From assembly GCA_017307375.1 (NCBI GenBank), contig JAFKFH010000011.1, forward strand, positions 227,795 through 291,794: a DNA stretch of 64,000 nt. Direction: 5' to 3'. Source of the DNA: Alphaproteobacteria bacterium (lineage in GTDB: Bacteria > Pseudomonadota > Alphaproteobacteria > Ferrovibrionales > Ferrovibrionaceae). Shown piece by piece: positions 7,405 through 15,658 of the stretch. Position numbers and translations under genes: made by a program. Within the stretch, counting starts at the first letter, position 1, and each line of letters starts with the position of its first letter. Under the pieces are notes generated by a model. That model did no database searches. It was not told the DNA's origin and saw nothing but the letters and a program-made list of their open reading frames with translations.

Positions 7405-8517
7405 TCAATCGACGCTACGCCGCCGGCCGGTGCCGGCGTCGAACAGATGGGCCGCCCCCTCGTTCCAGCCCAGGCGGACCGGCGTGCCCGGCGGCAGCAG
7501 TCGGTTGCCGGGGCAGCGGATCAGCGCGGTCTCGGTACCGACGCGGCAGGCGACGATGGTATCGGCGCCGAAATACTCGGAACTGTCCACCGTGCCGGCC
7601 AGGCCGTCGCCGCTGTCGACGGCCAGCACCATGTCCTCGGGCCGCACGCCCAGCACCAGGCCGGTGCCACCGCTGTCGCCGATCACCGCCTCGGGCGCGC
7701 CCTTGATGCAGGCGCCGTGCGGACCGTCGGCCAGGGCCAGGCGGTTCATCGGCGGCGTGCCGATGAACGAGGCGACGAACAGCGTGGCCGGGCGGGCATA
7801 AAGCTCGGCCGGTGTCGCATCCTGCTCGACCCGGCCGTCGCGCAGCAGCACGACCTGGTCGGCCATGCTCATCGCTTCGGTCTGGTCGTGGGTGACATAG
7901 ATCATCGTGACACCCAGCTCGCGCTGCAGCGCGCGGATCTCGCGGCGCATATCCTGGCGCAATTGGGCGTCGAGATTGGAGAGCGGCTCGTCCATCAGGC
8001 AGACCGGCTGCTCGGCGATGATGGCGCGGCCCAGCGCCACGCGCTGCTGCTGGCCACCGGAAAGCTGGCCGGGCTTGCGGTCGAGCAGATGGCCGATCGC
8101 CAGCAGCTCGGCCACCCGCTTCAGCCGCCGGTCGCGGTCGGCGGCACCGACCTTGCGCACCTTCAGCCCGAACAGGATGTTCTCGCGCACGTCGAGATGC
8201 GGAAACAGTGCATAGTTCTGGAAGACCATCGCGAGATGGCGGCGCGCCGGCGGCAGCTTGGTGACGTCCTCGCCGCCGATGCGGATCGAGCCGTCGGTGA
8301 CTTCCTCCAGGCCCGCGATCAGGCGCAGCAATGTCGACTTGCCGCAGCCCGACGGGCCGAGCAGCACGACAAGGCTGCCTTGCCGCGCGGTAAGGTTGAT
8401 GCCGTCGACCGCCCTGGTCGTCCCCCAGTGCTTGGCCACGCCGCGAAGTTCGATTGCCGACAGACTCGCCTCCCCCAGACGCAAGACCCGGCGCCCGTGT
8501 GAAGGGCGCTGTAACAA
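7405..8517 (-). CDS. ABC transporter ATP-binding protein, MsmK/UgpC type
   Basis: The ATPase of the CUT1 importer. Visible are Walker A (GPSGCGKST), the Q-loop (MVFQNYALFPH), signature LSGGQQQR, Walker B ending MDEP, the H-loop THD, and a C-terminal OB/TOBE regulatory domain with GVRPEDM, as in MalK, MsmK and UgpC. It is the first gene of the operon, 25 bases before the binding protein. The start is uncertain: TTG at 8517 gives 370 residues, but similarity begins near SAIELRGVAKHW, and a CTG at 8463 has GGGGGAGG just upstream. One such ATPase often serves several sugar importers. Confidence 0.88.
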   Translation of the reverse strand: MLQRPSHGRRVLRLGEASLSAIELRGVAKHWGTTRAVDGINLTARQGSLVVLLGPSGCGKSTLLRLIAGLEEVTDGSIRIGGEDVTKLPPARRHLAMVFQNYALFPHLDVRENILFGLKVRKVGAADRDRRLKRVAELLAIGHLLDRKPGQLSGGQQQRVALGRAIIAEQPVCLMDEPLSNLDAQLRQDMRREIRALQRELGVTMIYVTHDQTEAMSMADQVVLLRDGRVEQDATPAELYARPATLFVASFIGTPPMNRLALADGPHGACIKGAPEAVIGDSGGTGLVLGVRPEDMVLAVDSGDGLAGTVDSSEYFGADTIVACRVGTETALIRCPGNRLLPPGTPVRLGWNEGAAHLFDAGTGRRRSVD

Positions 8518-8543
8518 GCCACAATTACATTCTTATGACTGTT

Positions 8544-9896
8544 CTATGACAGTCCGGCGGCCGATGTCATCATCCGATCGAAGGCGCGGGCGAGCTGACG
8601 GCGATCACGCGCCGAAGCAAGACAGATACGCACGCCGTCCGGGGCACCGCGCCCGGCGGCAAAGGCCGAGGCGGCCGCGACGATGACCCCGCGCCCGGCC
8701 GCCGCCGCCGCGAAACCATCGCCGTCGTCGCGGGCCAGCCAAAGATGCGGCGCGATGCCCGGTGCGACACCCAGCACCCGGGCGGCGAGCCGCTGGCGCG
8801 CCGCGATTTCCCTGATCTGCCAGCGCACCCGGCGCGCCGCCGTGCCATCGCCGATCCAGCGCGCGGCCAGCGCCAGCATCACCGGCGCGATCTGCCAGGT
8901 GGTAGCATGCCCCTCGGCGCCCAGCGCCGGGACCAGCGCCGGCGGCGCCGCGACGAAGCCGAAGCGCAGCCCCGGCGCCACCGCCTTCGACAGGCTAGAG
9001 ACCAGCACCGCCCGATCCGGGATCCGCGCCGACAGCGGCGGCATGTCGCACAAGGCGCCGTAGACATCGTCCTCGACCAGCGTCAGCCCGGCGCGGACCA
9101 GCGCGGCCGCGACCTCGGCCTGGCGGCCGGCCCCCATCAGCGCGCCGGTCGGATTCTGCAGGCAGGGGGTCAGCACCGCGACGCGCGCACCCGACGCCCG
9201 GGCGGCACGCAGCAGATCGGCGGCCACCACGCCCTCGGCATCCAGCGCCACCGGCACCAGCCGCAGGCCGAACTGGCGCGCCGCGGCCAGCATGCCGGGA
9301 AAGGTCAGCGCCTCGACCAGCACCGCGTCGCCCGGCCGGGTCAGGATGCTCAAGGTCGCGGCAAGCCCGGCCTGCGCCCCGGCGGCCAGCGTCACCCGGT
9401 CGGCCGCCACTGCCCAGCCGCGCCCGGCCAGCCAGGCGGCGGCGGCGAGGCGGCCGCGGGCCACGGCCGGACCCGACGCATAACCCAGCGCATCGTCGGG
9501 CAGGCCTTCGGCCAGCATCTGGCCGAGGGTCTCGGCAAAGCTGCGATCCTGGCCGTCGATCGCCGGCAGGTTGACGGCCAGGTCGATCGCGCCGGCGGCC
9601 CCGCGCACGCCGAACAGTTCCGGGCCGCACGGCTCGGCCCGGACATAGGTGCCGCGCCCGACCTCGCCGCCGACCAGGCCCTGGCGCGCCGCCTCGCGAT
9701 AGGCTTCGGTGACGGTCGCGACGTTGACGCCGAGCCGCCAGGCCAGATCGCGCTGGGGCGGCAGGCGGTCGCCCGGCTGCAGCCGGCCGGCGGCGATGTC
9801 AGCGGCCAGCGCGGCGGCGATGGCGCGATACTTGACCGGATCGCGGCCGGTGAGATCGGGCAGCCAGGCAGTCTTCGCCACGCAATTGCTTCCCAT
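8544..9896 (-). CDS. MocR-type regulator (GntR winged helix fused to aminotransferase domain)
   Basis: A 450-residue PdxR/MocR-class protein. Residues about 15-85 are a GntR winged helix (PPQRDLAWRLGVNVATVTEAYREAARQGLVGGEVGRGTYV). The remainder is a fold-type I aminotransferase-like domain with the PLP lysine in SSLSKAVAPGLRFGF and a cofactor aspartate region LVEDDVYG. Such proteins sense PLP adducts of amino compounds and bind direct repeats. It is divergent from a PLP-dependent dehydratase gene, the probable target, across about 80 bases that carry two ATACAAT repeats. The ATG at 9896 overlaps the first of these, consistent with autoregulation; an internal GTG a few codons later is an alternative start. 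Confidence 0.88.
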   Translation of the reverse strand: MGSNCVAKTAWLPDLTGRDPVKYRAIAAALAADIAAGRLQPGDRLPPQRDLAWRLGVNVATVTEAYREAARQGLVGGEVGRGTYVRAEPCGPELFGVRGAAGAIDLAVNLPAIDGQDRSFAETLGQMLAEGLPDDALGYASGPAVARGRLAAAAWLAGRGWAVAADRVTLAAGAQAGLAATLSILTRPGDAVLVEALTFPGMLAAARQFGLRLVPVALDAEGVVAADLLRAARASGARVAVLTPCLQNPTGALMGAGRQAEVAAALVRAGLTLVEDDVYGALCDMPPLSARIPDRAVLVSSLSKAVAPGLRFGFVAAPPALVPALGAEGHATTWQIAPVMLALAARWIGDGTAARRVRWQIREIAARQRLAARVLGVAPGIAPHLWLARDDGDGFAAAAAGRGVIVAAASAFAAGRGAPDGVRICLASARDRRQLARAFDRMMTSAAGLS

Positions 9897-9922
9897 ACAA
9901 TGTCCAGATTGACCAATACAAT
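9895..9922. promoter_or_regulatory. Candidate MocR operator (direct repeats)
   Basis: Two copies of ATACAAT (9895-9901 and 9916-9922) lie 21 bases apart, two helical turns, so both face the same side of the DNA. MocR regulators are known to bind direct repeats spaced in this manner. The first copy overlaps the MocR start codon and the second lies in the divergent promoter region of the dehydratase gene. Binding is inferred. Confidence 0.5.
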
Positions 9923-9977
9923 CCGGCCTGCCACCGTCATGGTCAAGGACGAACACTTCAGGCCAGAGGTTATAAGC

Positions 9978-10946
9978 ATGTTTTCCCATGACGAGCTGAC
10001 TGCCGCCGCCGAGCTGGTTCACGGCGTGATGACGCCGACGCCGCAGATCGCCTGGCCGCTCCTGGCCCAGCGGCTGGGCGCCGAAGTCTGGGTCAAGCAC
10101 GAGAACCACACGCCGATCGGCGCCTTCAAGGTGCGCGGCGGCCTCGTCCATCTCGACCGGCTGAAGCGCGAGCGGCCGGACCTGCCCGGCATCGTCAGCG
10201 CCACCCGCGGCAATCACGGCCAGAGCATCGGGCTGGCCGCCCGCCGGCTGGGCCTCAAGGCCACGATCGTCGTGCCCGAGGGCAACTCGATCGAGAAAAA
10301 CCGGGCGATGCGCGCGCTGGGCGTCGAACTGATCGAGGCCGGCCATGATTTCGAGGCCAGCCGCGCCACCGCCGCCCGCATCGGTGACGAGCGCGGCTAC
10401 GTCATGGTGCCGCCCTTCGTGCCCGACCTGATGCTCGGCGTCGCCACCTATGCGCTGGAATTCCTCGGCACGGTCGGCGATCTCGACACCGTCTATGTCC
10501 CCATCGGCATGGGGTCGGGCATCTGCGGCATGATCCGCACCCGCGACCTGCTCGGCCTGAAGACCGAGATCGTCGGGGTGGTGGCCGAGGGTGCGCCCGC
10601 CTATGCGCTGTCGTTCTCGGCCGGCAAGCCCATCGCCACCAACCAGGCGGTGACGATGGCCGACGGCCTGGCCTGCCGCAACCCGGATGCGGCCGCGGTC
10701 GAGATCATCAACAAGGGGGCGGCCCGCATCGTCACGGTATCGGACGAAGAGATCGCCCGGGCCATGCGGGTCTATTATGCCGACACCCATAACCTGGCCG
10801 AGGGGGCCGGCGCCGCGCCGCTGGCCGCGCTGATGCAGGAACAGGCGGCGATGCGCGGAAAAAAGCTTGGCGTTATCCTCTCGGGCGGCAATATCGATCG
10901 CGATCTCTATCTTTCGATTCTCGGTGCAGCGGACGAGGCAAGATGA
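9978..10946 (+). CDS. PLP-dependent threonine/serine dehydratase-like enzyme (fold type II)
   Basis: A 322-residue fold-type II PLP enzyme. The Schiff-base lysine is Lys51 in HTPIGAFKVRGG; the asparagine loop ATRGNHGQS and the phosphate/pyridine-binding SGGNID near the C-terminus are also visible. These are hallmarks of threonine dehydratases and of EutB, the hydroxyectoine-utilisation dehydratase. EutB loci commonly carry a MocR regulator, as here, but the other eut genes are absent, so a general hydroxy-amino-acid dehydratase is the safer call. The ATG has AGAGG about 8 bases upstream. The stop overlaps the start of the HAD gene (ATGA), indicating an operon. Confidence 0.85.
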   Translation: MFSHDELTAAAELVHGVMTPTPQIAWPLLAQRLGAEVWVKHENHTPIGAFKVRGGLVHLDRLKRERPDLPGIVSATRGNHGQSIGLAARRLGLKATIVVPEGNSIEKNRAMRALGVELIEAGHDFEASRATAARIGDERGYVMVPPFVPDLMLGVATYALEFLGTVGDLDTVYVPIGMGSGICGMIRTRDLLGLKTEIVGVVAEGAPAYALSFSAGKPIATNQAVTMADGLACRNPDAAAVEIINKGAARIVTVSDEEIARAMRVYYADTHNLAEGAGAAPLAALMQEQAAMRGKKLGVILSGGNIDRDLYLSILGAADEAR

Positions 10947-11599
10947 CCAACCCGGCATTCAAGGCGGTCCTGTGGGATTTCGGCGGCGTCATCCTCGACA
11001 GTCCCTTCACCGCCTTCGGCCGGTACGAGGAAGCGCGCGGCCTGCCGCGCGACTTCCTGCGCCGGGTCAATTCGGTCAACCCGGATAGCAATGCCTGGGC
11101 GCGGCTCGAACGTTCCGAAGTCACGCCGGAGGAATTCGACGGCCTGTTCGCCGCCGAGAGCGAGGCGCTCGGCCATCGCGTCGCCGGGGCCGACATCCTG
11201 CCGCTGCTGTCGGGATCGGTGCGGCCCGAGATGGTCGAGGCGCTGCGCCGCGTCCGCCGCCATTATCGCATCGCCTGCCTGACCAACAACGTCGCGACCG
11301 GCTCCGGGCCGGGCATGGCGCGCGATCCACACCGCGCCGCCGAGATCGCCGAGGTGATGACGCTGTTCGAACAGGTCTTCGAATCCTCGAAGGTCGGGAC
11401 CCGCAAGCCCGACCCGGCCTTCTACCGCCATGCCTGCGCGACCATGGATCTCGATCCCGCCGACTGCATCTATCTCGACGACCTCGGCATCAACCTGAAG
11501 CCGGCCAAGGCGATGGGGATGACGACGATCAAGGTGCTCGACGCGCCCCAGGCGCTGGTCGAACTGGAAGCGCTGCTCGACCTGCCGCTGCGGGCCTGA
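10943..11599 (+). CDS. HAD-family hydrolase (subfamily IA)
   Basis: A 218-residue haloacid-dehalogenase-like hydrolase. Motif I is WDFGGVILDS, with nucleophile Asp11 but Gly in place of the usual second Asp, as in epoxide-hydrolase N-domain-like HADs. Motif II is LTNN, motif III the lysine in GTRKPDPAFY, and motif IV YLDDLGINLKPAKAMGM. The cap lies between motifs I and II (C1 type). It is translationally coupled to the dehydratase gene. The missing second Asp, which normally acts as general acid, makes phosphatase activity less certain. Its stop codon directly abuts that of the convergent RNA ligase gene. Confidence 0.85.
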   Translation: MTNPAFKAVLWDFGGVILDSPFTAFGRYEEARGLPRDFLRRVNSVNPDSNAWARLERSEVTPEEFDGLFAAESEALGHRVAGADILPLLSGSVRPEMVEALRRVRRHYRIACLTNNVATGSGPGMARDPHRAAEIAEVMTLFEQVFESSKVGTRKPDPAFYRHACATMDLDPADCIYLDDLGINLKPAKAMGMTTIKVLDAPQALVELEALLDLPLRA

Positions 11600-12277
11600 T
11601 CAGCCCAGCCGGTTCCAGCTGATCGCGCGGCTGCGCCAGTGGCCCTCGATCGCCTGGGTGAAGTCGGCGCGCACCAGCTTGGCCCGCGCCAGGCAGTGAT
11701 CGGCGTCGTCGCTGCGGATCACCAGCCCTTCCGGCGGTCCCTGCCGGTAGCGGCTGGGCACGCCGGCCAGCAGGTCCTTCAGCCGGGGCACGGTGAACCG
11801 CCCCTCGGCCAGCCGCGGCACGTGGTCGAAGCCGAGCGCCTCGGCCATCGCGTTGCGGCGGGCCACGCTCCAGAACCGGCCGGCCTCGCGGTCGTAGACG
11901 TCGAACAGCAGGAACCAGTCGGGCAGATGGTCGTAGTCGAGCGAATGACGCGCCGCGCACCATTCGCCGAACAGGATCAGCCCGGGGGTGATCACCCGGG
12001 CCAGCGCCTCGCCATGGGCGGCGATCCAGCCGGGCAGCCGGGCGAACTGGCCCGAGTAAGGCGGAATCAGGTACTGGCCGCGATTCTGCGCCCGCAACAT
12101 GCCGCCCTCGCCCAGCGACAGGCCGAGATTGGCGCCGTCGACCTTCTCCTCGACGATCACCTCGCCCGACAAGAGCGCCGCGACCTCCGGCGGCGACAGC
12201 ACCTTGTCGTCGCGCGGCTGCCCCGCCCCCAGCCAGGCCAAGTGAGGAACGTGAGGAAAGCGAAAGAACTCAGTCAT
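11600..12277 (-). CDS. RNA ligase (Rnl2-like covalent nucleotidyltransferase)
   Basis: A 225-residue polynucleotide ligase domain. Motif I EEKVDGAN gives the AMP-accepting Lys45. Motif III is LFGEWCAARHS (Glu105), IIIa LLFDVYDRE, motif IV PEGLVIR (Glu183), and motif V ARAKLVR (Lys200). There is no OB domain, which points to an Rnl2-like RNA-sealing enzyme rather than a DNA ligase; substrate is inferred. The ATG follows the PIN gene stop after two bases (TAG-TT-ATG) with no clear Shine-Dalgarno, so translation probably depends on reinitiation. The first dozen codons end in A/T more often than the rest of the gene, suggesting a recombination joint near 12240. Confidence 0.85.
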   Translation of the reverse strand: MTEFFRFPHVPHLAWLGAGQPRDDKVLSPPEVAALLSGEVIVEEKVDGANLGLSLGEGGMLRAQNRGQYLIPPYSGQFARLPGWIAAHGEALARVITPGLILFGEWCAARHSLDYDHLPDWFLLFDVYDREAGRFWSVARRNAMAEALGFDHVPRLAEGRFTVPRLKDLLAGVPSRYRQGPPEGLVIRSDDADHCLARAKLVRADFTQAIEGHWRSRAISWNRLG

Positions 12278-12279
12278 AA

Positions 12280-12810
12280 CTATGGCAAACTAGGTGCGGG
12301 GCGATTAGGGAACTTTCGTTGATAGAACCGGCAAGCATCCTCGGCACATAAAAATTTCACCTGCACTCCAGCAGCCTGCAGCGACTTCCACCAATCAAGC
12401 CACTTGCAATCTGCCGCTTGCAAAACTGTGGGTTTATCTGGGTGACAGTGGGCAACAGCCGCAAACTTTCTATCTGGTGGATCAAAATGAGGCTGCAAAT
12501 CCAAATCTGGAAACTCTTCAAAAATACTATCTTCTACTTCAGTCAACTTCACTTGATGTACGAATTCTTCATTTTTCCTATTCTGAAGCAGCCACTTTAG
12601 AAAAGCATCACCAGCACCCTTGGGTTGATTAGGTTTAGTTTTGTTCAAATACTCACGCAGTATAAGAAAAGAGTCATCGATTACCACCACCCCATATTTC
12701 TTTGAATTTGATAGAACTTCAATACAAATTCGCCTGCACGCCGACGAAACATCAGGATGATCGCCATTAGCGACAAGGAGTACGTTCGTGTCTATGACAA
12801 CCTTGGCCAT
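12280..12810 (-). CDS. PIN-like nuclease domain protein
   Basis: A 176-residue protein that opens MAKVVIDTNVLLVANGD, the typical first strand of PIN domains with catalytic Asp7. Other plausible metal ligands are Glu53 in LREYL, Asp110 or Asp113 in HFDPPDRKFAAVA, and Asp134 in AADCKW. PIN domains are Mg-dependent, mostly RNA-cutting nucleases. The gene is in the AT-rich island, its ATG shares a base with the stop of the ATPase gene (TAATG), and its stop is two bases from the RNA ligase start. No adjacent small antitoxin is present, so it does not look like a VapC/VapB pair. Regulation by the ATPase is the likely logic, by analogy with Septu and PARIS. Confidence 0.75.
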   Translation of the reverse strand: MAKVVIDTNVLLVANGDHPDVSSACRRICIEVLSNSKKYGVVVIDDSFLILREYLNKTKPNQPKGAGDAFLKWLLQNRKNEEFVHQVKLTEVEDSIFEEFPDLDLQPHFDPPDRKFAAVAHCHPDKPTVLQAADCKWLDWWKSLQAAGVQVKFLCAEDACRFYQRKFPNRPAPSLP

Positions 12811-14198
12811 TAGGTCGCCTTGCCATTCGAACCAGGCGATCGATCAAGAGCCGCCAACGCCCGGGCTGCTATATCTGCCATTTCATCACCGAAGAAATTT
12901 TCGGGCCAGTTTAGGATCTCTCCTGTGGGATCTACCTTTAAAGTTTCCAACTCCGCATCGCCATGGGAATTTCTAACAAAGTAGATTGCTATTTCACTTG
13001 GCTGAACGACCCCCTCAGCCACGCGTCGCTGCAATCGGGTAAGAAAATGCTCAGAGTGGGTTTCAATGATAAGCTGTGTCTGTCTTGGCGTTCCGTTTTC
13101 ATACGCCTGAATAGCACTTATGAACGCATCAGCTAGATTTGATTGGGCCATGGGATGAAGATGAATTTCTGGTTGTTCCATCCAGATCGTCGACCCAGGC
13201 GCAGCGTAAAACGCCTGCACCAATGCGGGTAAAACTTGAGAAACGCCGAAGCCTACATCAGTGAGTTTGACCTGAGATGCCTTAGAGTGAGTTCTAACAA
13301 GAACTTCATATTCCTTGCGACCCTTTGCAACAGGCACTACATCAAATTCAGCAATGACGCCAAGATCAACAAGCCAAGCCGCAATAAATGCATCGAAACG
13401 CTGGCGACGCTGCTTATATCCTCTGTTCAATACGCGCCCCTGCTCACTTGCCGCGAGTAGTGCAGCAATTGAATATTCCCCTTGCTGTCCAACATCCGCC
13501 GGCATTTCACCGGCCCATTGATACACGCGCTTCGGTGGACTACGAAGAGGTCCAAGGTAATAAACTCGATCCAAGACGCGCTCTGTTTCCAAAGCAAATC
13601 CAGCTAAGAAATCTGCGTTCTGATATCGCAGCAGTGTGCGATCGGCAAAGCGGTAGAACTTCTCAGGCGGCTCAGCGGGCCACTTACGGCCTGGAGCATG
13701 GTAAAGCTTCAAAGGCGTACACTCTAATGTACCCCCCGCCCCACTTCTACCATGAACCACTGAAATTTGTTCCATTCCCTCATTTAGCAATGCGTATGAG
13801 ATAGAATTAATCTGCGGTTGTTCTGATTTATCGGCGACCAATTCCGCCGACAAGAGCATTTCATTACCGGAGAAAATCTCCTTATTTGCTAGAGAATTTT
13901 TTACAGTCGTAGGCTTTGACAACCGCCAACGCAAAGAAAAGCTTAGTGTCTCATTCAAATTATGGCCATGCATGCAATCAGAGAATGTTCCTAAATCAAT
14001 GAGAGAGTTCTCATCACCCAAATGTAGTGCTCGCTTGCGGTCAGACATCTGGACAGTTTGCTTAAGAGCCAACAGAATGTGACCAAGACTGGATTTTCCA
14101 GAACTATTTGTTCCAAATATTACAGTCAGAGGAGCCAAGCGAATACGGCCAGTGTCTCGCCAAGCTTTAAAATTCTTCACCTGCATCTCAGTCAGCAT
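12810..14198 (-). CDS. AAA/ABC-type ATPase, DUF3696-like (OLD/RecF superfamily)
   Basis: A 462-residue ABC-type ATPase. It starts MLTEMQVKNFKAWRD and has Walker A GTNSSGKS at residues 29-36. A degenerate signature lies in LTDVGFGVSQVLPALVQAF, Walker B in TIWMEQPEIHLHP, and the H-switch in IIETHSEHF. This is the AAA_15/AAA_21 pattern with the DUF3696-like C-terminus. Relatives serve as sensors in anti-phage systems. ATG at 14198 has AGGGG 8 bases upstream and begins on the conserved N-terminal strand, so upstream in-frame codons were discarded. It is the first gene of a unit with the PIN and RNA ligase genes, and the codon use is far more AT-rich than its neighbours. Confidence 0.85.
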   Translation of the reverse strand: MLTEMQVKNFKAWRDTGRIRLAPLTVIFGTNSSGKSSLGHILLALKQTVQMSDRKRALHLGDENSLIDLGTFSDCMHGHNLNETLSFSLRWRLSKPTTVKNSLANKEIFSGNEMLLSAELVADKSEQPQINSISYALLNEGMEQISVVHGRSGAGGTLECTPLKLYHAPGRKWPAEPPEKFYRFADRTLLRYQNADFLAGFALETERVLDRVYYLGPLRSPPKRVYQWAGEMPADVGQQGEYSIAALLAASEQGRVLNRGYKQRRQRFDAFIAAWLVDLGVIAEFDVVPVAKGRKEYEVLVRTHSKASQVKLTDVGFGVSQVLPALVQAFYAAPGSTIWMEQPEIHLHPMAQSNLADAFISAIQAYENGTPRQTQLIIETHSEHFLTRLQRRVAEGVVQPSEIAIYFVRNSHGDAELETLKVDPTGEILNWPENFFGDEMADIAARALAALDRSPGSNGKAT

Positions 14199-14446
14199 AA
14201 ATAACCCCTTGAGTAGCAATTTTCTTATATCGAAAAACAGCCGAGTAGGCAATTCTCCCCCTTGAGAAAATCTAAGTTTAATTGCTCTCCGTCGATCACG
14301 GCAATATTGGCCGAAAATTCTGATAATATGGCACGCAATTCCTCGCTGACGACCTAGCCTGCCACAAGCAGGACGTCCTATTTTTTTGAAAAAATCCGAT
14401 AGAGTAAGGCAATTTTATAGTCATCTATTATTAGAAGAGGCAATCT
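14199..14446. promoter_or_regulatory. AT-rich divergent promoter region of the ATPase unit
   Basis: This 248-base spacer separates the minus-strand ATPase unit from the plus-strand zinc-ribbon gene. It is AT-rich with a run of seven T followed by GAAAAAA near 14380-14393. On the minus strand TTGCCG and TAAACT about 18 bases apart could be a -35/-10 pair for the ATPase unit. On the plus strand an AGAAGAGG Shine-Dalgarno lies just before 14447. No gene was found in it. Confidence 0.4.
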
Positions 14447-15589
14447 ATGAACAAGGGCCTGCGTCTCTCAGAAAAGTGGTTTCAGCGCGGGCTGTGGCTG
14501 ATCGCCGTGGTCTTCGCCCTGTTCCTGATCGGGCTGGGCGGGCTGATCGTCGACGACCTGCCGAAGGTCGAGCAAAGCTATCGGCTGGAAGATTTCCTCG
14601 ACCAGGCGGCAGCCGGCCCGCTGAAGGCCGAGATCGCCAGGATCGACGCCGATACTAAGGCGAAGGGCGAGGCGCTGCAGACCGCCCGGCAGGTCGTGGC
14701 TGCCGCGGCCGGAGACACGCGCCAGGGCCGGCAAAGCTTCGATGCCTGGGTCAGGACCCGGACCGCCACCGGCAATGCCGGCCAGGATGCCGAACTGCTG
14801 GAACGCACGCGGCAGATGGATGCCCTGGTCGCCCGCCAGCGGGCCGCCGAACGCGAGGTCGAGGCGCTCGACCAGGCGACGAGCGAGCTGAGCCGGCAAC
14901 GTCTGCAGGCGACGAGCCAGCTCAACGCGCTGAACGTCGAGGCGCGCACAAAACTCGGCGCGGCGCGGCGCTGGCAGGAAATGCGCGTCTTCGGCATCCG
15001 CCTGGCCTTCACCCTGCCGCCATTGGTGATCGCCGGCTGGCTGTTTGCGAAATACCGCAAGAGCACCTACTGGCCGTTCGTGTGGGGATTCATCTTCTTC
15101 GCGCTGTTCGGCTTTTTCGTCGAACTGGTGCCCTACCTGCCGTCCTATGGCGGCTATGTCCGCTATATCGTCGGCATCGTCGTCACGCTGGTGGTCGGCC
15201 GCTACCTGATCGTCGCCCTGCAGCGCTACCTCGCCCGCCAGCGCGAGGTCGAGGCCCAGCCCGACGAGCAGCGGCGCGAGGCGCTGGACTACGAACTCGC
15301 GCACAGCCGGATGATCAAGAACATCTGTCCCGGCTGCGAACGCCCGATCGACACGGCGGATGCGACGCGCAATTTCTGCACCCATTGCGGCATCTGCCTG
15401 TTCGATCATTGCCAGGCCTGCTCGGCCCGCAAGAACGCCTTCGCCCGCTACTGCTATTCATGCGGCACCCCGGCCCGCCCCGACGCGCGCGCCACGGTAC
15501 CGCCGGCGACGGTGAGCGGCGATACCATGCCGCCGCTGGGCAGCGGCGGCTCCCTGAGCAACCCGGCGCCCGATCTGACCCCTGGCTGA
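14447..15589 (+). CDS. Membrane protein with coiled coil and C-terminal zinc ribbons
   Basis: A 380-residue protein I cannot assign to a named family. An N-terminal helix (LWLIAVVFALFLIGLGGLIV) is followed by a long alpha-helical, probably coiled-coil segment (about residues 50-180) rich in Ala, Gln, Glu and Arg. Three further hydrophobic helices lie at about 185-260. The C-terminal part has CPGC, CTHCGIC, HCQAC and CYSC, enough for two zinc ribbons, and ends in a Pro/Ser-rich tail. It is probably an inner-membrane protein with a cytosolic zinc-binding tail. Composition is again GC-rich, so it belongs to the host backbone next to the island. Confidence 0.75.
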   Translation: MNKGLRLSEKWFQRGLWLIAVVFALFLIGLGGLIVDDLPKVEQSYRLEDFLDQAAAGPLKAEIARIDADTKAKGEALQTARQVVAAAAGDTRQGRQSFDAWVRTRTATGNAGQDAELLERTRQMDALVARQRAAEREVEALDQATSELSRQRLQATSQLNALNVEARTKLGAARRWQEMRVFGIRLAFTLPPLVIAGWLFAKYRKSTYWPFVWGFIFFALFGFFVELVPYLPSYGGYVRYIVGIVVTLVVGRYLIVALQRYLARQREVEAQPDEQRREALDYELAHSRMIKNICPGCERPIDTADATRNFCTHCGICLFDHCQACSARKNAFARYCYSCGTPARPDARATVPPATVSGDTMPPLGSGGSLSNPAPDLTPG

Positions 15590-15658
15590 GCGTAGACACG
15601 GGACACCATCCTCGGCATAGTCGCGGGCGGCAGAACGCTTGAGGGAATGGAAATCGGC

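Larger units (their letters stand above)
12240..14446. other. AT-rich acquired island carrying the ATPase-PIN pair
   Basis: Base composition drops sharply here: 12541-12600 has 22 G/C of 60, against 45 of 60 at 11701-11760 in the neighbouring ligase gene. The low-GC stretch starts about 12 codons inside the ligase gene and ends at the start of the zinc-ribbon gene. It contains both toxin/sensor-like genes and the 248-base upstream spacer. I see no transposase, integrase, tRNA or clear flanking repeats, so how it arrived is unknown. Confidence 0.75.

Noticed and set aside
11600..12277. The ligase as an ATP-dependent DNA ligase
   Set aside because: At 225 residues it has the nucleotidyltransferase motifs but no OB-fold domain, fitting small RNA ligases better.
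12280..12810. PIN protein as a VapC toxin
   Set aside because: No small antitoxin gene lies next to it; it is coupled to an ABC-type ATPase and an RNA ligase instead.
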